Source of the DNA: Brachypterus glaber
Taxonomy: Eukaryota; Arthropoda; Insecta; Coleoptera; Kateretidae
Assembly (NCBI GenBank): GCA_958510825.1
Contig: OY294050.1
Coordinates: 42,545,249-42,609,248 of the forward strand
Direction: 5' to 3'
Length of the DNA: 64,000 nucleotides
Shown here: positions 10,847-23,695 of the stretch, one piece after another
How the letters are laid out: each line of letters opens with the position of its first letter
Position numbering within the stretch: the stretch's first letter is position 1
Position numbers and translations under genes: made by a program
Notes under the pieces: model-generated
What the model was told of the DNA's origin: nothing
Seen by the model: only the letters and a program-made list of their open reading frames with translations
Database searches by the model: none

Positions 10847-12010
10847 ATACCAGGTGCCCAACTAAGATAGATCACTCGTTTATTGACCATATTATTTCAA
10901 ATATTTAAATGAAACTTATTCCATAAAAAACACAAATATCGGGAAATAGCAAAAATTAAAAATATTATGACAAGTTCTTCTTTGTAGTGGCAATATGCTG
11001 TTCAGATAGCAAAACTAGTGGCCATTTGTGGCTTATTCCTCTTTCTATCTATAGATGGCATAATTTTATGTCGTTTTAGCACAAAATTTCAAAATTGAAA
11101 AATTTTGAGTTTTTAGTGTATCCTATTAATCCATCATATAAAAAGCCCTATACTTTCTTTTGTTTTAAGGTTATGCTGTCTTAAGAAGATTTTTCAATAA
11201 CATTTTGTTAATAATAAAGCATAAAAGTTTTATTCTTTTTTACCATTTTTATTTTAAATTACAAAACTTTTTATTTTTTACTGAATAATAAAAAAAATAT
11301 ATTTGAAGATTTTTCTGTTTTTAGAACTACTAATACAATAATTTTAGCATGAAAGTCATAGTTTGACAACTTATGTCGCTAAATAAATTAAAACGTAAAT
11401 AAAGTATGTAAATATGTTCAAAATATTGAATCATATTTCTTTAAATGAAACTAAATGGATCGTTTCGTTTTGGCGGCGATTCTAATTTTTTATATGTCAT
11501 TTAAAATGACCTCCATAACCTTTGAATAAATAGGTGTGTTTGAACAACAGTTGCAATCTCTTACTTGTAAATTGAAAACAAAAGACGGCTAAATATAAAA
11601 TTATAAAAAAATAAAATTAGAAATAGATATCACAAAATTATAAAAATTAAAACATTTAAAAAACAATTTTTAATTTTTTTTTATTTTATTTTATTTTTTG
11701 TATTTTTAGTAAACCATCTTTTATTTACAATTATTGAACAAGAAAATGTAATTTTCCTTCAAATAAGCTTATTTATTAAAAAGTTACGGAGGTCACATGA
11801 CCCTTTTTTGCGTTAAAGACGTTTCGCTCGATAGATTATTTGATTTTTGGTTTTAAATTGGTATGTACATTATAAGTAAACAAATTTTACAAGAAAACTG
11901 AGTGTTTCCCAAAGTCTAACTAAAGTAAGTAACGGCGAACAGTGGTTGTCGTTCCAAACAAAAATCCATGGTCTTCATGCTAGTCTGTCTTAATTGGGAC
12001 ACCCGGTATA
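10847..12010. mobile_element. TA-flanked mariner-like non-autonomous element
   Basis: The left end TACCAGGTGCCCAACTAAGA and the right end ATTGGGACACCCGGTA are near inverse, with TA on the outer sides. No transposase frame survives. It begins only about 50 bp upstream of the host splice acceptor, so the branch point must lie either between them or within the element. Confidence 0.7.
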
Positions 12011-12269
12011 AGGTTGTGATTGTACTGATCTATACACTATTCTTAATAATAAAAAGACGCAAATTTAATGACTTGTTTTATTAGAATAAAATTATTAAAT
12101 ATGTTATTTTTTATACATACCTACTCAAAGAATCATCAGAAAGGTCATACATTATTGTTGCAAAAACTGAAAAGAAATTAACTTATTATGCAACGTGATT
12201 CACGTAAAACAAACAACTCGATTTTTCGTATTATTAATAAAATAAATTTTATAGCAGTCAATACACGCG

Positions 12270-12365
12270 TTTTTAAAAATATGTTTATAGGAACTGTTTG
12301 TCATATTTTCTGATGTAGAATCACCCCTTAAAATTATTGACCCTATTGAAAATAAACCGTGTATA
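12270..12365. repeat. Fragment of family-D right arm
   Basis: It carries the family phrases GTAGAATCACCCCTTAAAAT and a degenerate terminus. The rest of 12011-12610 shows nothing else recognisable. Confidence 0.5.
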
Positions 12366-12610
12366 GATCCAGCAAGCTACAAATGTACTTAAAAAAGTTT
12401 TCTACTAGTTTTTGTTTTGGAGGCACAATTATTATTGTCTAAATCTTAAATATAATTTTAGCTTATTCATTTGTTACTTTTATATTTTAGAACTCTAAAA
12501 TTTAAAGTATTTTTTTTCTTATAGTATATTAATTTTTTAAACCAACTTTAATATTTTTGCAACTTAAATATAATCTATAGTTTATTTGAGGCGTATATAT
12601 ATTTATAGTT

Positions 12611-13236
12611 TTATTAATTTGAGCCATTTCGCCTCAATGATTATTTATATCGATAAAAAATCTAAAACAGAAAATAATTGAAGGTAATTGAAACAAAGAC
12701 ACCTGTAACAATAAAAAGGTGTAGAGAAATTAATTTGGAAAAGGCGTTTTTGTTGAAAACGTGTAGAGAAGTTAATTTGGAAAAAACTTTTTTATTGTTA
12801 CAGGTGCCTTTGTTTCAATTACCTCGAAATGACATATTTTGACATTTGTCATATTTTGATTGATAAAGCCAAATATTGCACAAATTCTTTCAAAAACTAA
12901 TAATTTTCTTTGAAAACGGGATCAGATTAGATCCCGAAACGTTAGAAGTTAACTTTTATTAAGTTTTTCGTTCTCGTTCAATTATTTTAACGATTTATCA
13001 AGAATTTTATTAAAAATTCTTTATTTAGGCAAAAATTTTAAATTTTGGTAAGGTATTGACTAATAATATTTTTTAGGTAAAGAAGATATAGATGATAAGT
13101 ATTATTTTAAACGCAGTACCTTACCAGCGCATCTATAAATAGGTGCGCCTGATAAGAACATTTTAATTTTATTTTCTGTTTTAGATTTTTTATGGATATA
13201 AATAATCATTGAGGCGAAATGGCTCAAATTAATAAT
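12611..13236. mobile_element. TIR element with ~67-bp inverted repeats
   Basis: ATTTGAGCCATTTCGCCTCA and following bases at 12616-12677 are mirrored at 13169-13231. A second internal inverted repeat (CACCTGTAACAATAAAAAGG and complement) lies near 12700 and 12795. No ORF. The following 13237-13572 holds nothing recognised. Confidence 0.7.
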
Positions 13237-13574
13237 AATGTAAACTTAAATCCATGTTTAAAGAATAAGATAGTTAATATTTTTAAAAACCCTCGTGTAT
13301 TAGTAAATAAGCATGAAATTAAGTGACGTAAAGTACCTAAACAAGCCCCTTGATGGAAATAATGTACCTATAAATTATAATTGTACTTTAATCTGAATAA
13401 AATAAATTTTTGCCTTTTTGGCCCCGCTTAAAGTTTTTTTAATGATAGCCGTATATTCAAGTAATCCAAGTTAAAAAATATTTAAGTTTGATATAAATAA
13501 AACATGACCTTAATGTTATCAGGTTAAAAATGTAAGTAAAGATGAAAATAGATGAAATTCATAGAATTCTTATA

Positions 13575-14165
13575 CAGCCTGTTCCAGAACTCGTGTACAG
13601 AAATTTAAGGGTATAGTAAAAACCCTCTGGAAAATATAAAAAAAAATGTCAAAAAAAAAATCCATCTTCGTTCAATTAAAAAATAAGAACGCTTTGGTCC
13701 ACAATACTGTTGTAGTGATGTTAAATTACCTTTAAAAGTTGAATTTGTAGCTATGGAAGCAAATTTAATTATTGCAGGTACATATTCTGTAGGTTGATAT
13801 GGTGATTAATGTGACATAAATATTTATTAATGTCAAAAAACCACCGCCGGATGGAATTACCCTATAAAAATAGAATATTTGATAGCCTCTGTCGGTTTTG
13901 TCAAAATATAATAACCTAAAAAGATTCTAAAGTTGAAAGTCTCAAACAATGCACGCGTGAACAATTAAAATGCAACCATAGTTACTAATAAGTAGGGAAA
14001 AACTAATTTTTAGGTAATTTAACATCAACAACAGGATTGGTCACATTAAATAGCTTCCTTTTTAATTAGTATTGAAGATGGATTTTTTTTGAAATTTTTT
14101 TCATATTTTCCAGATGATTTTTAATATACCCTCAAATTTCTATAAGCGAGTTCTGAAACAGGCTG
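13575..14165. mobile_element. TA-flanked TIR element, family D copy d (591 bp)
   Basis: Starts CAGCCTGTTCCAGAACTCG and ends GTTCTGAAACAGGCTG with TA on both outer sides. The arms are inverted repeats of roughly 110 bp (shared phrase GATGGATTTTTTTTG). No protein encoded. Confidence 0.8.
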
Positions 14166-14548
14166 TATAATTCTAAAAAATATACAAATTTTATTAATGA
14201 AATTCAAAATAAAATAACAGTAAAAATTACTTTTAAATACTTTGTTTTCCAAAAACAAAAGCTAGTAGAAAACTGGTGTAAATTTTATTTTGATAAATTT
14301 AATAATGTCAAAAACGAATTATTTGTGTTAGGTGAATCACCCAGTATATATTCTTAGTTTTAAAAATACTTACAAATTAAATTATACTGACGCACGAGTT
14401 GCAGTTGCAGACAGAAGAATTTTACTTGAAAATTTGAGGAATTAGTAGGTATAGAACACTGTTTGGTCACTATCACTATTAATGTATAGATCAGTATAAA
14501 CTTTACCAATAATTTTATTCATATAAAATAAGTACGATTTCGTTCGTA
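14166..14548. other. No gene or element identified
   Basis: AT-rich; part of a short minus-strand open frame with no recognisable features. Confidence 0.5.
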
Positions 14549-14933
14549 CAGTTGGATCCGAAAAAAAAAACAAGATAGAAAATCTAGTTGTGTAAATTGA
14601 ATAATTGTTTACAAACAATGCAGTTGTCAATGTTGACAATACCTGTCAAAATTATTTATAATTATTATAAAGTACATACTCAATAAAGGATTTAATTTAA
14701 TTAATCATTTTCATAGAAAACGCTCACATCACAGAACCCTGAGGTAACTCAACATTTTAAATTTTTAGTTGTGGTATATGTACTTTACTAATATTGACAC
14801 TGACATTTTCCGTAATAATTAAGTAAGGTTAAAGTACAGTCTATATTATATAGTGAAAGTCCTATAACTGTCTTTAAGCATATATGCTTATAAGCAAAAA
14901 GGTTAACAAATTTTATTATAAATAATATTTATA

Positions 14934-15274
14934 CAGTATGTCTCCAGATAGAGTTACAAAGAGGAATTTATTTTTTATTTTTGATTTGATCTCAAGAAAA
15001 GTCACTCTTTATAACTTGCCCTGCTTGATTTTAAACTCCCAAAACACTAAGCGCTTTTTGTACAACTCTTACGGTTCATGGGATAATTTTTTTTTCTTCA
15101 AAATAGTGTCTTGAAAAATACAAAAAAAAAACATTTTTTCATGAACCGTAAGAGTTATACAAAAAATGCTTAGTGTTTCGGGAGTTTGAAAAGGGCAAGT
15201 TATCAAGAGTGACTTATTTTAAGATATCAAAAATAAAAAAAATCTTCTTTGTAATTCTAACCGGGGACATACTG
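14934..15274. mobile_element. Foldback mariner-like MITE (341 bp)
   Basis: Starts CAGTATGTCTCCAGATAGAG; ends CCGGGGACATACTG; arms of about 140 bp fold on each other (shared phrase CGTAAGAGTTATAC or complement). The left flank is TA; the right flank is degenerate. Confidence 0.7.
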
Positions 15275-15489
15275 AATATTAACCATTTTTTCTGTCCGTA
15301 AGCAAAAAAAACTCTCATATTAAAACGTTGTGTAGGTTTTTAAATATATTGTTTATTTATTACATGAATCATTAAAAATAATACTAATTATGTATAACAA
15401 TAATATTTCTTTTTAATTATAAAGCTAGACATCACCAGGTGATTATTGCCTTCACTATTTTAAATAATAAATATAATTAAAATTATCAA

Positions 15490-15780
15490 AAATGTATTTA
15501 ACAGTAAGAATAAATAACGGGATAAGTGTACGTGCAATAGCCACTAAATTAAGTGTTGAAATCAGAAATTTAATGTGAACAAAGAAAAAACTCGAGGAAA
15601 CTGGAAAGATTATCAGAAAGCAGAGTTTAGGCGAAGGAAAAAGATCAGTTCAGATGGAGATACGCAATTAATGCATTATTTGTGGAAACCCCTTTCCGTA
15701 CCGCGGTGAGAGCTAGAGATGAAATTCTTCTGGTTTATTAAATACTGTTGGCCAACAAGTTCAGAAATCTAGTCTAAAAT
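15490..15780 (+). pseudogene. Degenerate Tc1-like transposase N-terminus
   Basis: Conceptual translation on the plus strand gives phrases such as INNGISVRAIATKLSV and KKKLEETGKI, matching the N-terminal helix-turn-helix region of the transposase at 16839-15795, but with stops and frameshifts. It abuts that gene in opposite orientation. Confidence 0.6.
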
Positions 15781-15794
15781 AAACCGATATAGAA

Positions 15795-16839
15795 CTAATA
15801 TTTTGTTGGCTCTCCATTAGTTTCAATAACTTTTCCCAATCTTCTTGGCATGGATGCTAACAGTCGGTTTGTGTAATTTGGTGTAATTTTTGCGTGTCAA
15901 GCCTCAATGATGGCCGAAACTCTCTTTCATAAATGGCATTGCTCATCATTCCCCAAACATTTTCCATTGGGTTCAAATCTGGGCTTCTTGCTGGCCACTG
16001 TAAAACGTTAATGTTTTGTTCGTTTAGAAAGGTTTGAACAACTAGAGACTGATGGACCGAGCAATTATCCTAAAAAGAAAAAAATAGTAATTAATATTTT
16101 AGAAAATTATTAAAATTTTAAAAAATTAACTACTTACCTGTTGGTATATAAAATTGTCTCCAAATTCTTGCCTGGCATAAGGAATCATAACATCTCTAAG
16201 AATGTCTATGTAAGTATGTCCATTTAAACGTTCCTCGACAATCAGGCATATACCTGGACCTCGAGAAGAAATACAGGCCCAAACATTTACGGAAAAGCGG
16301 CCACTTCTGTTGGTATTTCTTACGTATTTTGGGTCGTAGCGCATTCCACGGGGCCTATATACCCTTATCGTGCCATTATGTGTGGATTGGAAAGTTTTTT
16401 CATCTGAGAAAATAGTTCTGTCCCAAACGTGGTCTTGTGGAAAATATTCCAACGCAAATTGAATTCTAATCTGTTTGTGATTATCATTTAAAAAAGGCTT
16501 ATTGCTAGCAGCACAATTTCTAATTTCAGATTCCTGAACTCGTCGGCTAACAGTGGATAATGACCCAGGAAAGTTAGTTTCTTCCCTCGCTCTGACTCCG
16601 GTATGGAAAGGGTTTTCCCGCAGATAATTCATTAATTGCATATCTTCTTCTGCACTACTCATTCTACTTCGACCAGAACCCCGCTTTCTGCTAATCTGTC
16701 CAGTTTCCTCAAGATTTTTCTTTGCTCGCATTATAGTGCTGTTTGCAACATTTAATTCAGTGGCTATTTCACGTACACTTATCCCGTCATTTATTCTTGC
16801 TGTTATAATACATTTTTGATAATTTGAAAGCTGCGGCAT
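15795..16839 (-). pseudogene. Tc1-like DD34E transposase with a 68-bp intron, 3' frameshift
   Basis: The first 234 codons (16839-16138) encode an N-terminal helix-turn-helix DNA-binding region (ISVREIATELNVANSTIMRA), a GRSR linker and the first catalytic Asp in IFSDEKTF. A consensus CAG|GTAAGT donor at 16138/16137 and a T-rich TTTTTAG acceptor at 16070 define a 68-bp intron (16137-16070). The frame then resumes exactly at the second catalytic Asp (DNCSVH) and runs to [11 protein letters not shown]. Thirty-four residues separate that Asp from the Glu, the DD34E signature of the Tc1 family. Beyond about 15890 a small duplication or indel shifts the frame; the expected C-terminus (ASMPRRLGKVIETNG) then continues to a stop at 15795. 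It would cut and paste elements at TA. Because of the 3' break it is probably dead or only partly functional. Confidence 0.85.
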
Positions 16840-16959
16840 AACTAATGTGAATTATTTTGACAAGTAATGTCATAATAATATTTGACAAATAAATGTCAAA
16901 GAGACCTTGATAAAGTTCAATATAATCTGTAACATTTTTAGGTGTAAGCGTTTATTATG

Positions 16960-17310
16960 AAAACGATTAGAAATTCATCAATTCAGTGATTAAGAAAGCT
17001 TAAGCTATTGGGTTATTGGAAGCAGAATGTGAGCAAGTAGACTTGGCAAAGTTTAATGATTCGGAGAGTTTTGTTAAGATTGAAGAAAAAATGGATACAG
17101 GAGGAAACGGTTAAAAAGCGTGCAGGCTCGGGAAGAAGGAAGTGAAAATTTACTTAATTGTTTAAGAGAACCTTTACGAGACGCGGTGCAGGCTATAAAT
17201 GATAAAAATTTTGCTGGGTCAAAAACCACCGCCCGCCGCCGCATCGATAATTCCGAAATTGGATATTTTTATGCAGCAAAATAAACCTTTTAAATGAAAA
17301 TCATAATTTT
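16960..17310 (+). pseudogene. Second degenerate Tc1-like transposase fragment
   Basis: The translation in pieces (LREPLRDAV, KTTARRRIDNSEI) parallels the middle N-terminal region of the gene at 16839-15795. It contains stops and several indels. The same degenerate stretch occurs reversed at about 63370-63560, so it belongs to the outer Tc1-like family. Confidence 0.6.
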
Positions 17311-17773
17311 CATAAGTTATATATTTTATTACTAAGGAGTTCAAAGTTTTATTTCCCATAAGATTTACTAAATATTGTGTTTAAATGTTTTATATGATTA
17401 AATATTCTAAATATTTTTTCAGTTTATTATTTATTAGGTAGCCCGGAGTTAAACGACACCATGTCACAAACGTAATTTTTCAGGAGGACAAGTTTTCGTT
17501 TCTTTTTTAACATTAAATGCATGTTCTAGGGGCTCTCCATTAATTTTGTAAAAAAGAAGGAATTAGAACATAAAAACAACCATCTTGGGAAGACTTCTTG
17601 CTTCTGGAACCTCTATATTTGCTAGCTTTCTATTTCTTCCAGCTTCATATAACAGCAGTTACTGTTATTTAACATTATTCGCATTCACGCATTATCTGCA
17701 ATAACTTATTAGAGACTACTAATAAACTTAAAGAAAAACTGACAATATGTCAAATTATTCTAACCTATTTCTT

Positions 17774-18893
17774 CCCTGATAGCACAAACACCCTCTAAGA
17801 AGATTCTTAAAATAAATAGCCGGAAGGACAGCATGCTTCTTAGAAGCATATCTATATCAGGATATTCTAAGAACGATTAAAGAAATGCAAAGGATACCGT
17901 TTTAATCGTGCTGTGAGTTCCTAAGAAGCTTCTTATAAGCCTCTGTATCAAATAAGAATGTTTTAAGAAGCATGTTGAGAATGTTCTTAGAAGTAGGTAG
18001 GTACATGTACTTTTAAAAATATACTTAGCATGCTTCTTAAAATATTCTTATTTGATGCATTTAAGTAATAATATTGAATATTGCGCATGCGCAAACAAAG
18101 TAGGTAGGCGTTTCAGATTTCTACATTAATGTAGTTTTTCTCTTTCTTTCAAATATATTTTATGATACTCGATCCTTTTTATGGAGTGATATCATAAATT
18201 TGGACATGGCGAAAATTTTTACGTTTTTGTGATAAACCTAATAATTAAAGTACTTATTACTGTATTACTGTATTACTGTATTACTGTATTACTGTAAAAG
18301 AAAACTTTCTACCAGACATAAAAATCATGCGCCACACAAAAATCCAATGTTTAGAGAAAAAAATAGCATGCTATTTTTTTGTTATTTATTTATTATTTTG
18401 CTAGCAAATAATTATCATTTTAAAAAATAATAATTTTAATTTTTTGTCTAAAACTATATAAAATAACTGTCTAAAAAACATCCATTTGGGCAAAACTTAC
18501 GTTATTAAAAGTAATTTTAAGAATATTTGTAATTCATACCTAATAAAATTAAAATAATATAGACGCCATATTACTATTCTAAAACATTCCCATTAGAATA
18601 TTTTAAGAATATGTATTTGGGAATATTCTTAGCATAATACTCTAATCATGCTTAGCATGTGCACTATAGCATTATTCTAAAAATATTCCCATTAGAATAT
18701 TTTAAGAATATGTTTTGGGAATATCCTTAGCAAAGTACTCTAATCATGCTAAGAATGTTTAGAGTAGAATCACTTATGCTATTAAAGCAGTGCACCTTTT
18801 AAGAACATGCTTAGCATGTTTAAAGCATTATGCTAAGAACCTTTTCAAGAGAAAGATTAAAAAACCTTCTTAGGATGAAGTGTGTTATCAGGG
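17774..18893. mobile_element. Iterated-motif TIR element, family B (1120 bp)
   Basis: CCCTGATAGCACA and TGTGTTATCAGGG are inverse with one mismatch; TT flanks both sides. The body repeats TTCTTAGAAGCATG and AAGAATATTC-like motifs many times in both orientations, concentrated toward both ends, with an unrelated AT-rich middle. No ORF. Confidence 0.75.
18254..18296. repeat. Microsatellite, unit TATTACTG
   Basis: About five perfect copies of an 8-bp unit in the middle of the family-B element. Confidence 0.9.
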
Positions 18894-18971
18894 TTAAAAT
18901 CTTACATAAACTATAAAATAATAAAATTGACATTTTGGCATATTTAAAACTTGCATTTGTGGGTCCAACTG

Positions 18972-19411
18972 TACAAAAATGGTTTCTTAGCATCGAATTC
19001 TAAACTATAATTTTTTATCATTTTTAAAAGATTAATACTTGTTTTATATTTAATCTTTCTTATTAACACGTTTGGTCATGGAGTATATTTTAAACATTTT
19101 GTACAAAAATTTAAAAAATGGCTGTTTTTGCAATATCGTCTTAAACTTAACACTTTAACCAAGAATCAGAGATTTATCCATGATTTCCTTATAAATTTTG
19201 AGCTGCTGAATTCATATTTATTCTTAAAATTTAATTAACTCTTGTAGTTTTTGCGTAATATAAATTGAATTGAAAGTTTTCTGTAACTGCCAAGTATTTT
19301 ATTATTTTTCGAGCTGTACGATTGAGTCGTGTATTCAAGTTTGTATGTATAAATGCATAGGCTTGACTAGGGGGAGCTTGGGGGGCTTAGCCCCCCAAAT
19401 GGTGTCAAGCC
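18972..19411. other. No gene seen; 21-bp G/C palindrome
   Basis: At 19378-19398 TTGGGGGGCT and AGCCCCCCAA are exact complements around a single T. Nothing else recognised. Confidence 0.55.
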
Positions 19412-19923
19412 AAAAAGTAAAAATTATAGTAAGTCTGGCAACGCTTTAGTAGAATTGAAATAATATTTTAAGATTCTGAATGTATAAATAAATATTAACT
19501 AACTAAATATAAAGTTTTTCTGAGAGGTAAACGTATTTATCGAAGTATAACAGGATATTACACGAAAAATATTTAGGGCCACCTAAAAAGAAAGCTATTT
19601 TATAAATAAATGTAACGAAATTATGTTTATAAATATTATGATTGCTAAAATATATTATTTATATGAATAAATTTGTCCCAGGCTGCCATTTTATGATGCA
19701 GGTAGAAGTTTCCTAGCCACGCCCTCCTCCGAAAGTTAGAAATTAAACCTACTTATAACGTATTTCAAACTTAAAAATCTAACGTTATATTAACGTTTGT
19801 AACTAACGTTTGATTCTAAAGTAAAAAAGCGGGAAATTTGCACATACATGTATTTTATAATGTACTTTTATACAGTTTTCTAACATTAGAAAAACGTTAT
19901 TCTAACGTTAAATTTCTACTAGG
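19412..19923. mobile_element. Family C element, left-truncated
   Basis: It matches 20878-21371 almost throughout and ends in the same AACGTTAAATTTCTACTAGGG-type terminus, but lacks the left half and left TIR. Confidence 0.7.
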
Positions 19924-20513
19924 GTACACAGTAACTTTATTTAAAGCCAATGCAGGTACTTGGAAAACCAGTTTTGCGGTATCTGAAATAAAACTTTAGA
20001 TTATTTTAATCTTTAAACAAATACAAGGCTCATTACTTACAGCTTGAAAAAATGTTAAAATACTTAGCAGTTTCGGGAAAAAAATAGGAAACATCTAAAC
20101 ATCCTAAATAACAAATGCAATATTCTGCAAAAACTACTAAAGTTAACTGCATTTTAAAACGATGTAGAAAAAAAGCCAGTAAAGAATTTTTTTTAAATTT
20201 TTGTACATAATGCTTAAAATATGCCCCAGAACCATAATCAGAAAAAAAAAACATTACAGGTCCCAGACCTTTTAGATGAAAACTTTTAGAACTAGCCGTG
20301 TATGGTTTAAGGGAGTAGTAAAATAGTAAAAAGCATTTTAGGGTCATTCCGCGCCAACTGCTACCATAGCATAAAAAATTAAATATTATTATTATATATT
20401 TATTTAAATATTGGGTAAGTTTTTAGTTTAAAATTCATACAGCATTTCCAAAACTGTTTTGGTGAAATACTAAGTTTAGGTCCCTTAAACGACCACTAAA
20501 TGACCCTGGTAGA
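19924..20513. other. Unassigned stretch between two family-C elements
   Basis: Contains a 104-codon minus-strand frame (20347-20033) followed by a GTAAGT. No convincing upstream acceptor or family resemblance was found, so it is not called a gene. Confidence 0.4.
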
Positions 20514-21371
20514 AAATCTAACTAAACATAACATTAGATTAGTGACATTTTTATGTTTAGTCTCAAACGTTATACGAAAACTTTATAAAATATATAAATC
20601 TAACCTTAAAAACTAACGTTTGACAAAAACGTTATAAAATATATAAATCTAACCTTAAAAACTAACATTTGACAAAAACGTTATAAAATACATAAATCTA
20701 ACGTTAGTTTCCTAACTAAATTCTAACCTTTTTCTAACCTTATTCTAACTTTAAATATTTTTTAAATTTCCATTATTAATACGTAACCTATAGTAGAAAA
20801 TACTCATTTCAGACAGCTATGTTTGATAATTATTTATTATTTCTATAATAAGTTTAAAAAAATATTCCCAAAAGTCAAAATTATAGTAAGTCTGGTAACG
20901 CTGTACTATAATTGAAAAAATATTTTAAGATTCTGAATGTATAAATAAATATTAACTAACTAAATATAAAGTTTTTCTGTGAGGTAGGCGTATTTATCGA
21001 AGTATAACAGGATATTACACGAAAAAGATTTAGGGCCACCTAAAAAGATGGCTATTTTATATATAAATGTAACGAAATTATGTTTAAAAATATTATGATT
21101 GTTAAAATATATTACGATTTATTTATATGAATAAATTTGTCTCCAGCTGCCGTTTTATGATTCAGGTAGAATTTCTTAGTTGGCCACGCCCCCTCCGAAA
21201 GTTAGAAATTAAACGTACTTATAACGTTAACTTAAAAATCTAACGTTAGATTAAACTAACGTTTGATTCTAACGTTAAACAGCGGGACATTTGCACATAT
21301 TTGATAACGTACTTCTGTACAGTTTTCTAACATTAGAAAAACGTTGTTCTAACGTTAAATTTCTACTAGGG
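20514..21371. mobile_element. Iterated-motif TIR element, family C (858 bp)
   Basis: CCCTGGTAGAAA and TTTCTACTAGGG are inverse with one mismatch and GA lies outside both ends. TCTAACGTTAGA and its halves recur many times on both strands in the two subterminal zones. The middle (20770-21190) is plain AT-rich DNA. No coding capacity. Confidence 0.78.
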
Positions 21372-22589
21372 GAATCACGATCAACTGCAATTTTTTTTTG
21401 TAGTATATTGTCCTACAGAAGAATAATTTAACGTATAGGTAGTTTTCCCAAATTCAGTTTGAAATTTGAAAACCCTCAGGTAACTTACGTAACATTTTTT
21501 GGTAACGTACGTAAGAACTATAATAATTTCTAAAAATCATATTTATTAGTTTTTTTATTATCCCATGTGCTTATTAGTCCAAATCTTTTACAAATTCAGC
21601 AAATATAATTAAAAAAAAAACTGTCAGTAACTGTCAGTTTCTTGTTCACTTAGTAACCAAGTGATAATTGCACATGTGCAAAAATTATCGGATTCATTTT
21701 GATGTGATTGGTCAAGAAACTAAAAACGCAAGGTTTTGATTGGCCTATATATTGTTTGTGAAATAGTCATTATAATTTAATTAATTGCATAAGTGTATTT
21801 CCCAATTTTGTAACAAACGTAACGCGCACATAAGCTGCATTATTTTTATTGCCTAACTGATTATAATCTGATTATAATATTATAAATTAATAATTATTAA
21901 ATTTATATGCGAACTAAAAGATGTAAAAAAGGATTATTACCTGAAATACAAACAAATTAACTATTGAGTATTTTTCTGAGACCTAAATTAAGGTGTAAGA
22001 ATGTAACGCACGTAACGACGGAATGACCCTTTCTTTACTAATAATAGTTATTTATGGTACTAGTGGGTAAAGTAAGATATTGCCCATGAGCAAATTAACC
22101 TGCGAAGCGTCAGCCAAGCAGGTTTATTTTCGAGAGGGCAATATCGGTTTACCCATGAGTGCCATACAAGGTTTTATCCAATAAATAGCTTAGGAATTCA
22201 TATTTTTATTAAAAATTTTAATGACATTTACAAGAAAATAATTTGACAAGTGACAGTTGAGTGGGTAAAATAAATAATTATCCACTCAATAAAGTAAAAG
22301 CCACGCGGGGGTTAATATTGAGTTTATCTATTTAAAATAAAGCTGGTAATTGTCTCATTATCTGTATGTATTGGATAAATTACTATTATTTGATATTTAC
22401 AATTATGGCGAAGGCGCTATCATTGGTATATTTTTTCAAATTTACTATTTTTTTAGTTTAAAACATATTTTTTATAAAGTGGGGATTTTAAAGGATTCTA
22501 AGCGTTAAAAAAAAACAAAAATAACATTTTGTTATAACTAAAAGACTATATTTAGTATTTGGCAAATATACATGGTTATTCAGAAATAA
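21372..22589. other. No gene seen; one stem-loop
   Basis: Near 22064-22160 GTGGGTAAAG...GATATTGCCC is roughly mirrored by GGGCAATATC...TTTACCCA. The remainder is AT-rich with no recognised features. Confidence 0.45.
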
Positions 22590-23105
22590 GTTCGAGAATT
22601 TTAATTAATTCTACATTGAAAAATATGAAAAAAGTTCCTATAAAGGTTGGTCCGAAAATGAGGTCTAAGGGAGCTACGAAGGTACATCTAAAAAGTTTTT
22701 ATTTAATATGTCTGGATATCACAGTATGCGCATGCCTTAATATTGATAAAGGTTTTATGTATTTTTTTTTGGTAATTTTAACCAGGGAAGTACAAAATGG
22801 GGGTGTAGATTTTTTGACATTTTCTCAATAAAATATTAATCTTTAATAAAAAAAAACATAAAAAAGGTACTCTTTATGTAACACTGCATGGAAAATCATT
22901 CTCGAGAAAATTGAAGTCAGAGAGAAAATTTTACGTTCTGAGTATCCAAAATAGGAACAAAAAATGCACCAATTAAAATTTCAATACTGCAGTGCGATTC
23001 TACACCAAAAACTATGAAAAAAAGTTCCTGTACACAAATATCCACAAATCGCTTTTAAGGGACCTGCGGTTATAGGGTTCCAGAGATATTAAATAAAAAC
23101 TATCC
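22590..23105. repeat. Diverged family-D fragment without ends
   Basis: Carries the family phrases AAAGTTCCTATAAAGGTTGG and GGGAGCTACG but no intact terminus. The open frame 22559-22831 inside it is fortuitous. 23106-23511 holds nothing recognised. Confidence 0.55.
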
Positions 23106-23511
23106 AGTTATTTATTGTTAGATTCCTTAATGATTGTAGTTTTTAATGTTACCAATGTACCAATATAGTGCCATTTAAAAAAATGAGTTTCTGAGCAAAA
23201 GCCATTTTTGCAATCTTTAAAATGTTGCAACTGAATTATATTTTTTAGGATAAATGTATCATAAAAACTAAAAATTAAATAAAAAAAACTTTTTTGGTAT
23301 GGTTAGCGTTTTTTGTTCATTTATTTTGAACTTTGTACTTTTATTTTTAAATCTGGAAAAAGGTAGATTCTAAATATATAAATAATTGTTGCCAAACGTA
23401 TATTCTTATGTTTTGCTTTGTGTATTGTGAAATGTACATTGTAGATATAACGTGCACAGGTAAGAAGCATTTTAATTAACCATAAACTTGGCACTATAAA
23501 TTTTAAGCAAC

Positions 23512-23695
23512 CCCTAGTAGAAATTTAACGTTAGAATAACGTTTTTCTAATGTTAGAAAACTGTATAAAAGTACGTTATAAAATATATGCAAATGTCCCG
23601 ATTTTTAACGTTAGAATCTAACGTTAGTTACAAACGTTAATCTAACGTTAGATTTAGTTAGAAATACGTTATAAGTACGTTTAATTTTATGTTAT
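23512..23695. mobile_element. Family C left-end fragment
   Basis: Begins CCCTAGTAGAAA followed by repeated AACGTTAG motifs; the other half is missing and the sequence runs directly into a family-D right end. Confidence 0.65.

Larger units (their letters stand above)
14549..18971. mobile_element. Tc1-like element, copy A (4.4 kb, heavily invaded)
   Basis: The ends CAGTTGGATCC and GGGTCCAACTG are inverse with TA outside both (14547-14548 and 18972-18973). Comparison with the reversed copy at 63250-63724 shows that about 2.25 kb, from roughly 14706 to 16962, is extra here: a foldback element and two more transposase pieces. An iterated-motif element (17774-18893) also sits inside the right part. 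A degenerate transposase remnant of the outer element is at about 16960-17310. Confidence 0.65.

Noticed and set aside
20033..20347. 104-codon minus-strand ORF followed by GTAAGT, a possible internal exon
   Set aside because: No good acceptor upstream, no recognisable family, and composition like its AT-rich surroundings.
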